The notes below the pieces were generated by a model. The model did not search any database, was not told the origin of the DNA, and saw nothing but the letters and a program-made list of their open reading frames with translations. A DNA stretch of 64,000 bases from Zunongwangia profunda SM-A87 (GTDB lineage: Bacteria; Bacteroidota; Bacteroidia; Flavobacteriales; Flavobacteriaceae). Shown here one piece after another: positions 1-8,075 of the stretch; the stretch's first letter is position 1, and the number at the start of each line of letters is the position of its first letter. Position numbers and translations under genes: made by a program. Location of the stretch: the NCBI RefSeq assembly GCF_000023465.1, contig NC_014041.1:2734001-2798000 (forward strand), in the 5' to 3' direction.

Positions 1-266
1 TTTTTAAGTCGGGCTTCAGTAACGTATCTTCTGTCATCTTCCACACCGTAGATAGCATCACTAAAATCTTTATCGTAAGCACTCATCGCCTTGGCAATGG
101 TACCCGAAGCACCACCAGCTCTAAAAAAGTTTCTTACAGTTTCCTGTCCTGCGCCAATTTCAGAAAAGGTACCATAAATATTCTCATTTAGATTGATACG
201 AAGAGCTTTACTCTTTATAGAAGGAACATTCTCAAATTCCTTGTCGCCCATTATGGTGATTGGCAT
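1..266 (-). CDS. Conserved cytosolic protein of unknown function, N-terminal part (runs off the window)
   Basis: The minus strand is open from an ATG at 266 to the window edge, giving about 88 residues that start MPITIMGDKEFENVP. A second in-frame ATG at 251 is a possible alternative start. The translation contains the block LNENIYGTFSEIGAGQE followed by RAGGASGTIAKAMSAYD. I recognise this as a widespread, roughly 480-residue Bacteroidota protein that databases often label, without good support, as a TonB-dependent receptor or a nicotinate-nucleotide adenylyltransferase. No signal peptide or membrane segment is visible, so it is probably cytosolic. It is divergent from the MBL hydrolase at 370. 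I assign no function. Confidence 0.8.
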   Translation of the reverse strand, partial: MPITIMGDKEFENVPSIKSKALRINLNENIYGTFSEIGAGQETVRNFFRAGGASGTIAKAMSAYDKDFSDAIYGVEDDRRYVTEARLK

Positions 267-344
267 ATTTTTCCTTTTAGATGAATTTTCCTTTTTTACG
301 CTTCCAAAGGTACTAAAACACTAAGGTAAACAAAAAATAATACC

Positions 345-352
345 TAACTTTG
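345..352 (+). promoter_or_regulatory. Bacteroidota -7 promoter element (TAACTTTG)
   Basis: TAACTTTG fits the Bacteroidota -7 consensus TAnnTTTG and lies 17 nt before the TTG start of the MBL hydrolase. No clear -33 TTG is seen at the expected distance. Confidence 0.5.
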
Positions 353-369
353 TCACAAATATAACATTC

Positions 370-1140
370 TTGAAAGTTACATTTTTAGGTACAGGAACAT
401 CACAGGGAATCCCCATTATTGGTAGTACTCATCCCGTTTGCTTAAGTAAAAACCCTAAAGATAAACGTCTAAGGGTTTCAGTAATGGTAGAGTGGGAGGG
501 ACTAAACATTTTAATAGATTGCGGTCCCGATTTTAGAATGCAAATGTTAGCCAATAATTTTGCCAGATTAGATGCTATACTTTTTACGCACGAGCATAAT
601 GATCATGTAGCTGGTTTAGACGATATTAGACCCTTTTTCTTTAGACAGGGCAATATCCCGATTTACGCACATGAAAGGGTTTTAAATGCGCTCAAAAAAC
701 GTTTTGATTATATTTTTGTTACTGAAAATAAATATCCCGGTGCCCCAGGTGTCAACGAACATATCGTTACTGATAATGATTTTGAGATCCAAGGTAAACA
801 CATCACCCCGGTAAGCTACCTGCATAACCAGTTACAGGTATATGGATATCGAATGGGTGGTTTTGCCTATTTAACCGATATAAAGTCTATTTCTGAAACT
901 GAAGCTGAAAAACTTAAAAATTTGGAAGTGGTGGTGGTCAGCGCTTTAAGAGTAGAACCACATCATTCTCATTTTAATCTGGCGGAAGCATTGGAATTTA
1001 TCGAGAAAATTAAGCCAAATAAAACATATTTGACTCATATTAGTCATTTATTGGGATTTCATGATGAGGTAGAACAATCACTACCTGAAAACGTACATCT
1101 TGCCTACGACAATTTGAAAATCAGTATTGATGAAAAATAA
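370..1140 (+). CDS. MBL-fold metal-dependent hydrolase (PhnP-like group)
   Basis: This 256-residue protein starts MKVTFLGTGTSQGIP, the usual opening of a group of metallo-beta-lactamase-fold hydrolases related to PhnP phosphodiesterases. The metal-binding motif THEHNDH is present (H74, H76, D78, H79). Further ligands are probably H161-region and the late SALRVEPHHSHF and LTHISH segments. There is no signal peptide, so it is a cytosolic hydrolase; the substrate is unknown, with phosphodiesters or cyclic nucleotides the likely class. The start is TTG at 370, chosen because it gives the family N terminus and follows a TAnnTTTG element. The next gene overlaps its 3' end by 11 nt, so the two are probably cotranscribed. 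Confidence 0.9.
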   Translation: MKVTFLGTGTSQGIPIIGSTHPVCLSKNPKDKRLRVSVMVEWEGLNILIDCGPDFRMQMLANNFARLDAILFTHEHNDHVAGLDDIRPFFFRQGNIPIYAHERVLNALKKRFDYIFVTENKYPGAPGVNEHIVTDNDFEIQGKHITPVSYLHNQLQVYGYRMGGFAYLTDIKSISETEAEKLKNLEVVVVSALRVEPHHSHFNLAEALEFIEKIKPNKTYLTHISHLLGFHDEVEQSLPENVHLAYDNLKISIDEK

Positions 1141-1630
1141 GATCCTACTATACTTATTCATATTCGCTGCATTGTTCGCGATTTTTATTTATGTAAATGA
1201 TAAGAAAATCCTGGATGATCAAACAAACAGAATCATTAGCTTACAAAAGCGATTAGATGAATTAGAGACGGAAGACGACCATATAAATATAGTAGCATCT
1301 GATGGGTTTTACGATTTTAGTTTGAAAAGAAATGAGCCCGCTATGACCTATTTTGAAAATAGTGGTTTTGACGCTGCCGAAATTGAACGAAAAGTGCAGG
1401 ATGTTTTAATCGATATGAATAGAAGTAGTGAGGATAATAAAATGGTACCGTTTGAAGGAATGAATGGTCCAATGCGCATTAATAAAGTAAAGCTACTGAA
1501 TCATAAATGGCTAATCGCCAATTTCACGGATGGAGAACACTGGGGAGAAATTTTATTGAATTATTATATTACTAATGATGGTAATGTTGAATTTGAACCT
1601 CTAAATGCTTTCCTTTATCCTACGGAATAA
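1130..1630 (+). CDS. Membrane-anchored hydrolase-like protein of unknown function
   Basis: The protein has about 166 residues. An N-terminal hydrophobic segment (roughly residues 3-22) is followed by a short heptad-like stretch and a soluble domain of about 110 residues, so it is probably anchored in the inner membrane with the domain outside. The ATG at 1130 lies inside the stop region of the MBL gene; a TTG three bases earlier is possible but less likely. I know similar short proteins in Flavobacteriaceae labelled only hypothetical or hydrolase. No catalytic motif is obvious. Confidence 0.75.
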   Translation: MKNKILLYLFIFAALFAIFIYVNDKKILDDQTNRIISLQKRLDELETEDDHINIVASDGFYDFSLKRNEPAMTYFENSGFDAAEIERKVQDVLIDMNRSSEDNKMVPFEGMNGPMRINKVKLLNHKWLIANFTDGEHWGEILLNYYITNDGNVEFEPLNAFLYPTE

Positions 1631-1658
1631 AAGCTACAGCGAAGTATGAAAGAAATAG

Positions 1659-1905
1659 TTATTTATTGATTTCCATAATCTGTACTAACTGTTTGTTGTC
1701 GTCATTCCATATATTCAATTTCATAATAAAAATTACTTTTGATTTTAGTAGCTTCATCTTTATTCTTGAAATCCAAATTATAAGTATCGTAAACTAATTT
1801 TTTCCTTAAACAAATCTTTCCCTGGTTCGTTTTTAAAGAAAGAAAGACATCAATCATAAAAAGATTATCATCAGTTATTTTAGTTTCTATATTATTTTCA
1901 ATCTA
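1659..1905 (-). pseudogene. Decayed small gene, C-terminal remnant
   Basis: On the minus strand a coherent reading runs through NNIETKITDDNLFMIDVF and later YDTYNLDFKNKDEATKIK, but it is interrupted upstream by an in-frame TAG and ends at a TGA. A shift of frame then restores IWNDDNKQLVQIMEINK and a stop at 1659-1661. The hydrophilic, low-complexity-free composition looks like former protein coding. No family is recognised. Confidence 0.45.
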
Positions 1906-1994
1906 ATTTTGCTCAGAATGAGTAGTTTGTGATACAGATATATTCTATTTTGGAAACCGATCAGGATAGAATTAATTAAACTTCAGCAGCGGGA

Positions 1995-2251
1995 AAAACA
2001 AACACCACCGAGTTTAGAGAGCTTATTGCTAAAATGAAATCTCAGGATTCAATCAATTGGCAAAAAGTATTTTCAACCTATTGAAAATCCAGACAAAGTA
2101 GACAGTTACGGGCAGAAGTTGGTCTTACCGATATGTAAACCGTTCTTCAGCTGGCTTTTCAGATGGATTGGAGTCTGGAACAGTATAAGGATTTACCAGA
2201 ATTAAAAGCATTGGTATCAATGAAGAATTAATCGAAGTGCTGTTTATTTAA
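1995..2251 (+). pseudogene. Decayed gene remnant with several frame changes
   Basis: Plus-strand fragments such as EFRELIAKMKSQDSINWQ, then WSLEQYKDLPELKAL and finally GINEELIEVLFI before a TAA at 2249-2251 lie in successive frames with stops between them. This is what a gene broken by small indels looks like. The original family cannot be named from the pieces. Confidence 0.4.
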
Positions 2252-2288
2252 AAAATAAGCTCAGATTCTTTAAAAATCTGAGCTTATT
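2250..2288 (-). terminator. Terminator of pta-ackA
   Basis: A perfect 14-bp stem (2254-2267 with 2275-2288, AATAAGCTCAGATT and its complement) with a 7-nt loop is followed, on the minus strand, by a run of T (A2250-A2255 on plus). It lies just past the ackA stop codon. Confidence 0.85.
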
Positions 2289-2310
2289 CAACTTACAACA
2301 ACTAACTAAC

Positions 2311-3504
2311 TTAGCTCACCAAAGAATAAGACTGTTTGGCAATCTCTAATTCTTCATTAGTGGGAACAATTAAAATTTGTTTCTCAGCTTCCGGCAAATT
2401 GATAGAACGAATGCTTTTACCACGCACATCGTTTTTTCGATGATCCAGATACAGCCCTAAATATTCCATATCTTCTAGAGCAATCTTTCTAATAACACTA
2501 CTATTTTCACCAATTCCTGCGGTAAAAATAACGGCATCCACACCATTCATCGCTGCGATATAGGAACCAATATATTTTTTGATCTTATAACCATTCATGT
2601 AAAGTGCGAGTCTACAATTTTCATTACCTTCAGCAGCTTGTTCTTCAATATCTCGCATATCGCTATAGCCGGTAAGCCCTAGCATTCCACTTTCTTTTAA
2701 TAAAATATTCTTAACCTCTTCTGGAGAATAGCCAAGTTTATCGATAAGATAAAAGATAACAGACTGGTCGATGTCCCCGGCACGGGTTCCCATAATTAGT
2801 CCGTTTGCAGGTCCCATTCCTAAGGAGTGATCAATAGCTTTTCCATCTTTTATAGCCGTGACACTACAACCATTACCAAGATGTACACTGATAATTTTTT
2901 CTGAAGGTAGTCCCTTTTCGCTTAAGTATTCGATCGCTTTTTCAGAAACGTATTTATGGCTGGTGCCGTGAAAGCCATAAGCCCTAACATCGTGATCATT
3001 TAAAAATTTTTTCGGAATGGCATATTGATAGGCTTTCTTTGGCATTGTTTGAAAATAAGCCGTATCAAAAACTACCACTTGTTTTGCTTCAGGAAATACA
3101 CTTTCGGCAACTTCGATTCCAAGTAGATTATGCGGATTATGTAAGGGTGCTAAAGGAAAAAGATTTCTAATTTTTTCTTTTACATCTTCAGTAACTTCGA
3201 CAGTTTTGGAAAAACTTTTTCCACCATGAACCACTCGATGTCCAACCACCTCAATATGGTTTTTATCTTCAACCACTCCTACTTCTTTATCCATTAAGAA
3301 AGAGGTGATTTTATTTAATCCTGTTTCGTGATCTGGGATATCAATTTCTTTGGTCATTTTGTCTTCCCCGGTTTTGTAGTGTATTAAAGACCCTTGTAAA
3401 CCAATACGCTCCACGAGTCCGCTTGCTGCCACCGTTTCCTCCGGCATTTTTATAAGTTGGTATTTTATGGAAGAACTACCTGAGTTGATTATTAAAATAT
3501 TCAT
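2311..3504 (-). CDS. ackA: Acetate kinase
   Basis: AckA catalyses the reversible transfer of phosphate from acetyl phosphate to ADP, giving acetate and ATP. At 397 residues it has the family length. The ASKHA-fold signatures are visible: NSGSSSIKY near the N terminus, VVHGG, FHGTSHKYV, HLGNGCS, MGTRAGDID and FTAGIGENS. It is the second gene of a pta-ackA operon, separated from pta by one base, and a strong terminator follows. In this organism the pair would connect acetyl-CoA with acetate and substrate-level ATP formation, or act in the reverse direction to activate acetate. Confidence 0.97.
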   Translation of the reverse strand: MNILIINSGSSSIKYQLIKMPEETVAASGLVERIGLQGSLIHYKTGEDKMTKEIDIPDHETGLNKITSFLMDKEVGVVEDKNHIEVVGHRVVHGGKSFSKTVEVTEDVKEKIRNLFPLAPLHNPHNLLGIEVAESVFPEAKQVVVFDTAYFQTMPKKAYQYAIPKKFLNDHDVRAYGFHGTSHKYVSEKAIEYLSEKGLPSEKIISVHLGNGCSVTAIKDGKAIDHSLGMGPANGLIMGTRAGDIDQSVIFYLIDKLGYSPEEVKNILLKESGMLGLTGYSDMRDIEEQAAEGNENCRLALYMNGYKIKKYIGSYIAAMNGVDAVIFTAGIGENSSVIRKIALEDMEYLGLYLDHRKNDVRGKSIRSINLPEAEKQILIVPTNEELEIAKQSYSLVS

Positions 3505-3505
3505 A

Positions 3506-5599
3506 TTAAATTCCTTGTGCCTGGATTGCGGTTATTATTACGGTATTAAAAACATCGTCTACGGTACAACCTCTACTAAGATCGTTAACAGGTTTATTAA
3601 GTCCTTGTAGCATAGGGCCAATGGCTAAAGCTCCGGTTTCACGTTGTACGGCTTTATAAGTATTATTCCCGGTATTAAGATCTGGGAAAATAAGTACGCT
3701 GGCCTGTCCTGCAACCTCAGAACCTGGGAGTTTACTGTTTCCTATCGTAGCATCTACTGCTGCATCGTACTGGATAGGTCCTTCAATTTTAAGATCGGGA
3801 CGTTTATTTCTTACAATTTCTGTAGCTTCACGAACGCGATCTACATCTTCTCCTTTTCCAGAAGTCCCCGATGAGTAGGACAGCATCGCAATTTTTGGTT
3901 CTATCCCAAAAGCTTTACTACTTTCTGCGGAAGAAATGGCAATTTCAGCAAGTTCGTCAGCATTAGGGTTTGGATTGATTGCACAGTCCCCAAAGACGGA
4001 AACACGATCTTCCAGGCACATAAAAAATACTGAAGATACAACAGAGACGCCAGGTTTTGTCTTGATAAATTGAAGGGCAGGTCTAATAGTATGCTGGGTG
4101 GTATGTGCCGCTCCTGAAACCATCCCGTCTGCATCACCTTTATGAATCATCATGGTTCCGTAGTAGGAAACATCAGCCATCATATCCCGAGCCATATCCA
4201 TATTTACATTCTTATGTTTTCTAAGCTCGTAAAAAGTTTCGGCATAATCTTCATAATTATATGAATGCACAGGATCGATCACAGCGATTTTATTTAGATC
4301 TATGTTTAAGCCAAGATCTGCAATTTTATTTTTAATCTTATCAATATTACCAAGAAGCGTAATATCTACAATATCCAAAGCGATTAAACGCATCGTGGCA
4401 ATAAGGATACGCTCGTCTGTTCCTTCAGGAAGGACAATACGTTTTCTGGATTGTTGTGCACGTTTATACAGGCTATACTGAAACATCTTTGGAGTAAGTG
4501 CTTTTGGCTGAAAATTGAATAGTTTTTCAGTCAGGCTATCGAGATTTAGGTATTTTTCAGACACCGCCAAAGACGTCATAATTTTTTGTTTACTGTCTTT
4601 ATAAATCTGAGACTTAATACTTCCAATCTGATTAGTCACCCCAAAAGTGCCGCCTTGTACAGAAACAATCGGAACAATTTGAGAAAGTCCTTCGATGAGT
4701 TTTAAAATACTTTCTTCAGGTATGAGTCCACCGGTAAGTATAATTCCCGAAATTGGAGGATAATTGGCAGAAATATGAGCCTGTAAGGCTCCAAGAATAA
4801 TATCGGCACGATCCCCTGGAGTGATTACCAGGCTATTCTCTTTAAGCTTGGTGATATAATTTCTAAGCTGCATAGCACCAACACCAAAACTTCCGGTTTG
4901 ATTATTTAAATGCGTTTCTCCAAAAAGAACTTTACCATTTAACTCCTCCACGATTTCTTTAATGGTGGGATGAAGTAGCGTGTTGATCATGGGAACGATA
5001 GAAACTTCAACCTCTTTAGGGAAAAACTTATCAAGATCTACTTTGATCTTTTCAATATTTTCTTCCTGTATTTTATTGGCAACTACACCAATAACTTTTA
5101 CATCGCGGTTATTGAAAGAACTGTAAGCAAAGTTTAGGGCATCCACAAGCTCCTGTTGAGTTTTACCTTTTCCGCTAGAAATAATTATTGTTGGCAATCC
5201 CAGGTTTTTAGCAATAGTGACGTTAGTGTCGAATTCAAATACATTTCCTTTTACAGAAAAATCGGTGCCCTCAACCAAAACGAAATTAAACTGCTCTTCC
5301 AGATACTTATATTTCTGGATGATGACATCGATAATTTCTCCTGCTTTACCAGCATTTCTTTTGTCTACCAATTCCTTACGGGTAACACCATAAGCTTTTT
5401 CGTAAGGGATTTCGATATCAAACTGAGAAAGTATGGTTTCAATGTGATTGTCTTTTTGATCCTTTGGAAAATCGTCGATAATGGGTCTAAAATATCCTAC
5501 TTTATCGGTTTTTCCTAAAAGTGTTTGCATTAAGCCCAGGGAGATTAAAGACTTTCCACTGTCTTCTTCCATGGTAGCAATGTAGATACCTTTATTCAT
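3506..5599 (-). CDS. pta: Phosphate acetyltransferase (long form with P-loop and DRTGG domains)
   Basis: Pta converts acetyl-CoA and phosphate to acetyl phosphate and CoA. The 697-residue protein is the long form. An N-terminal dethiobiotin-synthetase-like P-loop domain begins IYIATMEEDSGKSLIS, a central DRTGG-type domain covers roughly residues 215-325, and the catalytic PTA/PTB domain runs from about residue 370 to the end (motifs RIVLPEGTDERIL, DGMVSGAAH, LIFPDLNTGN). The N-terminal parts are regulatory in other long-form enzymes. It is the first gene of the operon with ackA. Confidence 0.96.
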   Translation of the reverse strand: MNKGIYIATMEEDSGKSLISLGLMQTLLGKTDKVGYFRPIIDDFPKDQKDNHIETILSQFDIEIPYEKAYGVTRKELVDKRNAGKAGEIIDVIIQKYKYLEEQFNFVLVEGTDFSVKGNVFEFDTNVTIAKNLGLPTIIISSGKGKTQQELVDALNFAYSSFNNRDVKVIGVVANKIQEENIEKIKVDLDKFFPKEVEVSIVPMINTLLHPTIKEIVEELNGKVLFGETHLNNQTGSFGVGAMQLRNYITKLKENSLVITPGDRADIILGALQAHISANYPPISGIILTGGLIPEESILKLIEGLSQIVPIVSVQGGTFGVTNQIGSIKSQIYKDSKQKIMTSLAVSEKYLNLDSLTEKLFNFQPKALTPKMFQYSLYKRAQQSRKRIVLPEGTDERILIATMRLIALDIVDITLLGNIDKIKNKIADLGLNIDLNKIAVIDPVHSYNYEDYAETFYELRKHKNVNMDMARDMMADVSYYGTMMIHKGDADGMVSGAAHTTQHTIRPALQFIKTKPGVSVVSSVFFMCLEDRVSVFGDCAINPNPNADELAEIAISSAESSKAFGIEPKIAMLSYSSGTSGKGEDVDRVREATEIVRNKRPDLKIEGPIQYDAAVDATIGNSKLPGSEVAGQASVLIFPDLNTGNNTYKAVQRETGALAIGPMLQGLNKPVNDLSRGCTVDDVFNTVIITAIQAQGI

Positions 5600-5809
5600 A
5601 GTGTTTATTTTTTCTCACCTTAATGAGATCTTGATGCTAATTCCCTAGTTGTATGGGGATATTTAACAGTTAAAATTAGTTTCAAAATACTTCTCTCTTT
5701 TAAAGAAGTGGTACAAATTTACCAGTAATTTGAGGCATGAAACCTAATAAATGTCATATTATAAAGTTAAAATAACTTTAATAGGGAAGAAATAATATTG
5801 GGAAAACAG

Positions 5810-6469
5810 CTATCCATTTTTCTCCAACCATTCTTTAAGCTCGTAGAAGTTTTGTGGAGCAACTCCGTGTCCTACCGGAAATTCAGAATAGGTATTTTTT
5901 ATATTCAAATTGTCAAGGAAGGGTTTTGTTTTTCGCGCCCATTCGATGGGGATTACCTGGTCTACTGTTCCGTGAGAACAATAGAAATTTAAATGTTCAA
6001 AATTATTATTTTCAAAGCCAGATTTGATGATGTCTTTATTGACATATCCACTTAGCGCAACGATATTTTTTACTTTTTCTGGATAAGAGAGTGCAACGGC
6101 ATAACTTAAAATGCTTCCCTGGCTAAAGCCTAATAGTGTTACTTTATTTTTGTTTATTGGATAAGCTGTGATCGCTTCATCAATAAATTTTGCAATTAGA
6201 TTCCGGGATTCAACAGCTTGCTCATCATCGCTAAATTTCCCGTTGGCATCATCAAAATAGATAGCATACCAGGCATTTCCGCTAGGTTGCATGGGATAAG
6301 GTGCTTTTACTGAGATTACAAAAAACTCTTCAGGTAATTCGCTGGCAAAGCTAAAAAGATCCTGTTCGTTACTTCCGTAGCCATGAAACATGAAAACTAC
6401 GGGAGCTTTTTCAGTTTGACCTTTTGGTTGTTTTATAACGTGATCTAGAGATAAATTTGCTGTGTGCAT
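5810..6469 (-). CDS. Alpha/beta-hydrolase, phospholipase/carboxylesterase family
   Basis: This is a 219-residue cytosolic serine hydrolase of the YpfH/acyl-protein-thioesterase family. The nucleophile elbow GFSQGS places the catalytic serine at about S116. The acid is probably the D of GTVDQVIP and the histidine that of PVGHGVAP; the oxyanion region is FMFHGYGSNEQD. Likely substrates are short-chain esters or thioesters. Its ATG overlaps the stop codon of the DUF4870-like gene (TAATG), so it is translated as the last member of a four-gene run. Confidence 0.88.
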   Translation of the reverse strand: MHTANLSLDHVIKQPKGQTEKAPVVFMFHGYGSNEQDLFSFASELPEEFFVISVKAPYPMQPSGNAWYAIYFDDANGKFSDDEQAVESRNLIAKFIDEAITAYPINKNKVTLLGFSQGSILSYAVALSYPEKVKNIVALSGYVNKDIIKSGFENNNFEHLNFYCSHGTVDQVIPIEWARKTKPFLDNLNIKNTYSEFPVGHGVAPQNFYELKEWLEKNG

Positions 6470-6807
6470 TACGTAATTGATTTAAACCATTTTTGAAAAT
6501 AGACTCCAATGTAAGGGATCATTTTAAATTCCCCCTGTACTGCAGCAATTAGTCCATAAATCCAAATAATTACAGAGACCAGATAAAAAGCCGTAGGAAT
6601 AAATAAATCACTAAACATGGAAGCTATGGCTCCAAGCAAGTAAAAAATGAGATGAGTTCCAAAAGCCTGGCGAATATGGAAACTAGCCAATTTATGTTTA
6701 TCATCCATATTCATAAAAATAGCAATTATAAAGCCAAATATGGTTATATAGGCCGTAATCGCAGCAGTTTTGCCGTTATTCGAGCTGTTTTGGGGTTGTG
6801 GACTCAT
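6469..6807 (-). CDS. DUF4870-like small membrane protein
   Basis: The protein has 112 residues with three hydrophobic segments (about 14-32, 50-70 and 73-92) and the HIRQAFG motif common in this family, sometimes labelled import-component-like. It is an inner-membrane protein of unknown function. It lies between the dihydroorotase-like gene (14-nt gap) and the esterase (start overlaps its stop). Confidence 0.8.
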   Translation of the reverse strand: MSPQPQNSSNNGKTAAITAYITIFGFIIAIFMNMDDKHKLASFHIRQAFGTHLIFYLLGAIASMFSDLFIPTAFYLVSVIIWIYGLIAAVQGEFKMIPYIGVYFQKWFKSIT

Positions 6808-6821
6808 GCTTCTGTAATTAT

Positions 6822-8075
6822 TTATTCTGCGATAATTAATTGATTATTATTAAAAATACCAATTGCTTTTCCTTTTAACTGTTGCCCTAAAAAGATACTA
6901 TTTTGTGAAGTAGAAAGAATATCTGATTTTTCAAAAGTGTATTTTACTTCGGGTAAAAAGAAGCTTAATTTTGCCGTTTCTTTTTCGGCTATTTTTATAT
7001 TTTCAGCTTTAAAGCGGGATCTTCCGCGAGTTAAAATCTCAATAGTTTCTTCCGTAGAAAAAATAGTGTGTAGAGCACCAAAGGCACTTTCTAATCCAAT
7101 GCTTCCGTAGCTGGCATTATCAAATTCTACTTTTTTGTTCTCTATATCAATAGGATCATGATCACTGGTCACAAAATCGATCGTACCTTCTTTTAATCCT
7201 TTAATTAAGGCTTTTGTGTCTTTCTTTGTCCTTAGCGGAGGCAGTACTTTTGCCCGGGTATCAAATTCGCTAAGTAAATCGTCTGTTAAAATCAGGTTAT
7301 GGATGGCCACACTGCAGGTTACGTCCAGTCCTTTTTTCTTGGCTTCTTTAATAAGTGCAACCGATTTTTCTGTAGAAATAGTTGGAATATGCAGTTTCCC
7401 ACCTGTATATTCTAAAAGATACAAATCGCGGGCAATTTGTAAATCTTCAGCAAGATTTGGAATTCCTTTTAAGCCTAAAAGAGTACTATTATGGTGTTCG
7501 TTGACAATTCCCTTACCTGCAATTTTCTTTTCTAAAGGGAATGATTGTACCAGTCCGTCAAAATTTTGAGCGTATTGCAATGCAATTTTTAGAAGATTAG
7601 GATTGCTTACTGGTTTTTTATAATCTGCAAAACTTACCGCACCGGCATTACCCATATCGTAAAGTTCGGCTAAATCTACACTTTCGGTTTTAACCGTTAA
7701 AGCGCCGGTAGGTAATAAATTTACTGCATTTCCCTGTGCTTTAGCTTTAATAGAATGAATGGCAGAACTGTTATCGATCGTAGGATTGCTATGTGCATTA
7801 AGTACCACATCGGTAAAACCGCTAAATGCCGCTGTTTTTAATCCGTTTTCGATGGTTTCACGCTCTTCGTAACCTGGTTCTCCAAAACTTACGCTCGTAT
7901 CAAACCAGCCTTGAGAAACGTGTAATCCTTGGATATTAATTTCTTTATCGGCCTTTTCTTTAATAGAACTTCCGATTTTTATAATGATGCCGTCTTTTAT
8001 AAAAATATCGGCTTGTTTTAAATGATAATCGCTTTGCTGGTCTACGATTGTGGCAGATTTTATAAGTAGCTTCAT
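6822..8075 (-). CDS. Dihydroorotase-family amidohydrolase homologue, metal ligands missing
   Basis: At 417 residues the length and overall fold fit class I dihydroorotases (TIGR00857 type), which close the pyrimidine ring. However, the N-terminal metal motif D-x-H-x-H-x-R-x-P reads DTSVSFGEP at residues 59-67, so both histidines are serine and the substrate-binding arginine is glycine. The usual MPNTxP block reads LNAHSNPTID. The late TSDHDPID aspartate region is kept. It may be a non-catalytic paralogue, like inactive DHOase subunits that scaffold aspartate transcarbamoylase, or have a different activity. It overlaps the BatA-like gene by 4 nt. Databases usually call it dihydroorotase, but I doubt activity. 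Confidence 0.85.
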   Translation of the reverse strand: MKLLIKSATIVDQQSDYHLKQADIFIKDGIIIKIGSSIKEKADKEINIQGLHVSQGWFDTSVSFGEPGYEERETIENGLKTAAFSGFTDVVLNAHSNPTIDNSSAIHSIKAKAQGNAVNLLPTGALTVKTESVDLAELYDMGNAGAVSFADYKKPVSNPNLLKIALQYAQNFDGLVQSFPLEKKIAGKGIVNEHHNSTLLGLKGIPNLAEDLQIARDLYLLEYTGGKLHIPTISTEKSVALIKEAKKKGLDVTCSVAIHNLILTDDLLSEFDTRAKVLPPLRTKKDTKALIKGLKEGTIDFVTSDHDPIDIENKKVEFDNASYGSIGLESAFGALHTIFSTEETIEILTRGRSRFKAENIKIAEKETAKLSFFLPEVKYTFEKSDILSTSQNSIFLGQQLKGKAIGIFNNNQLIIAE

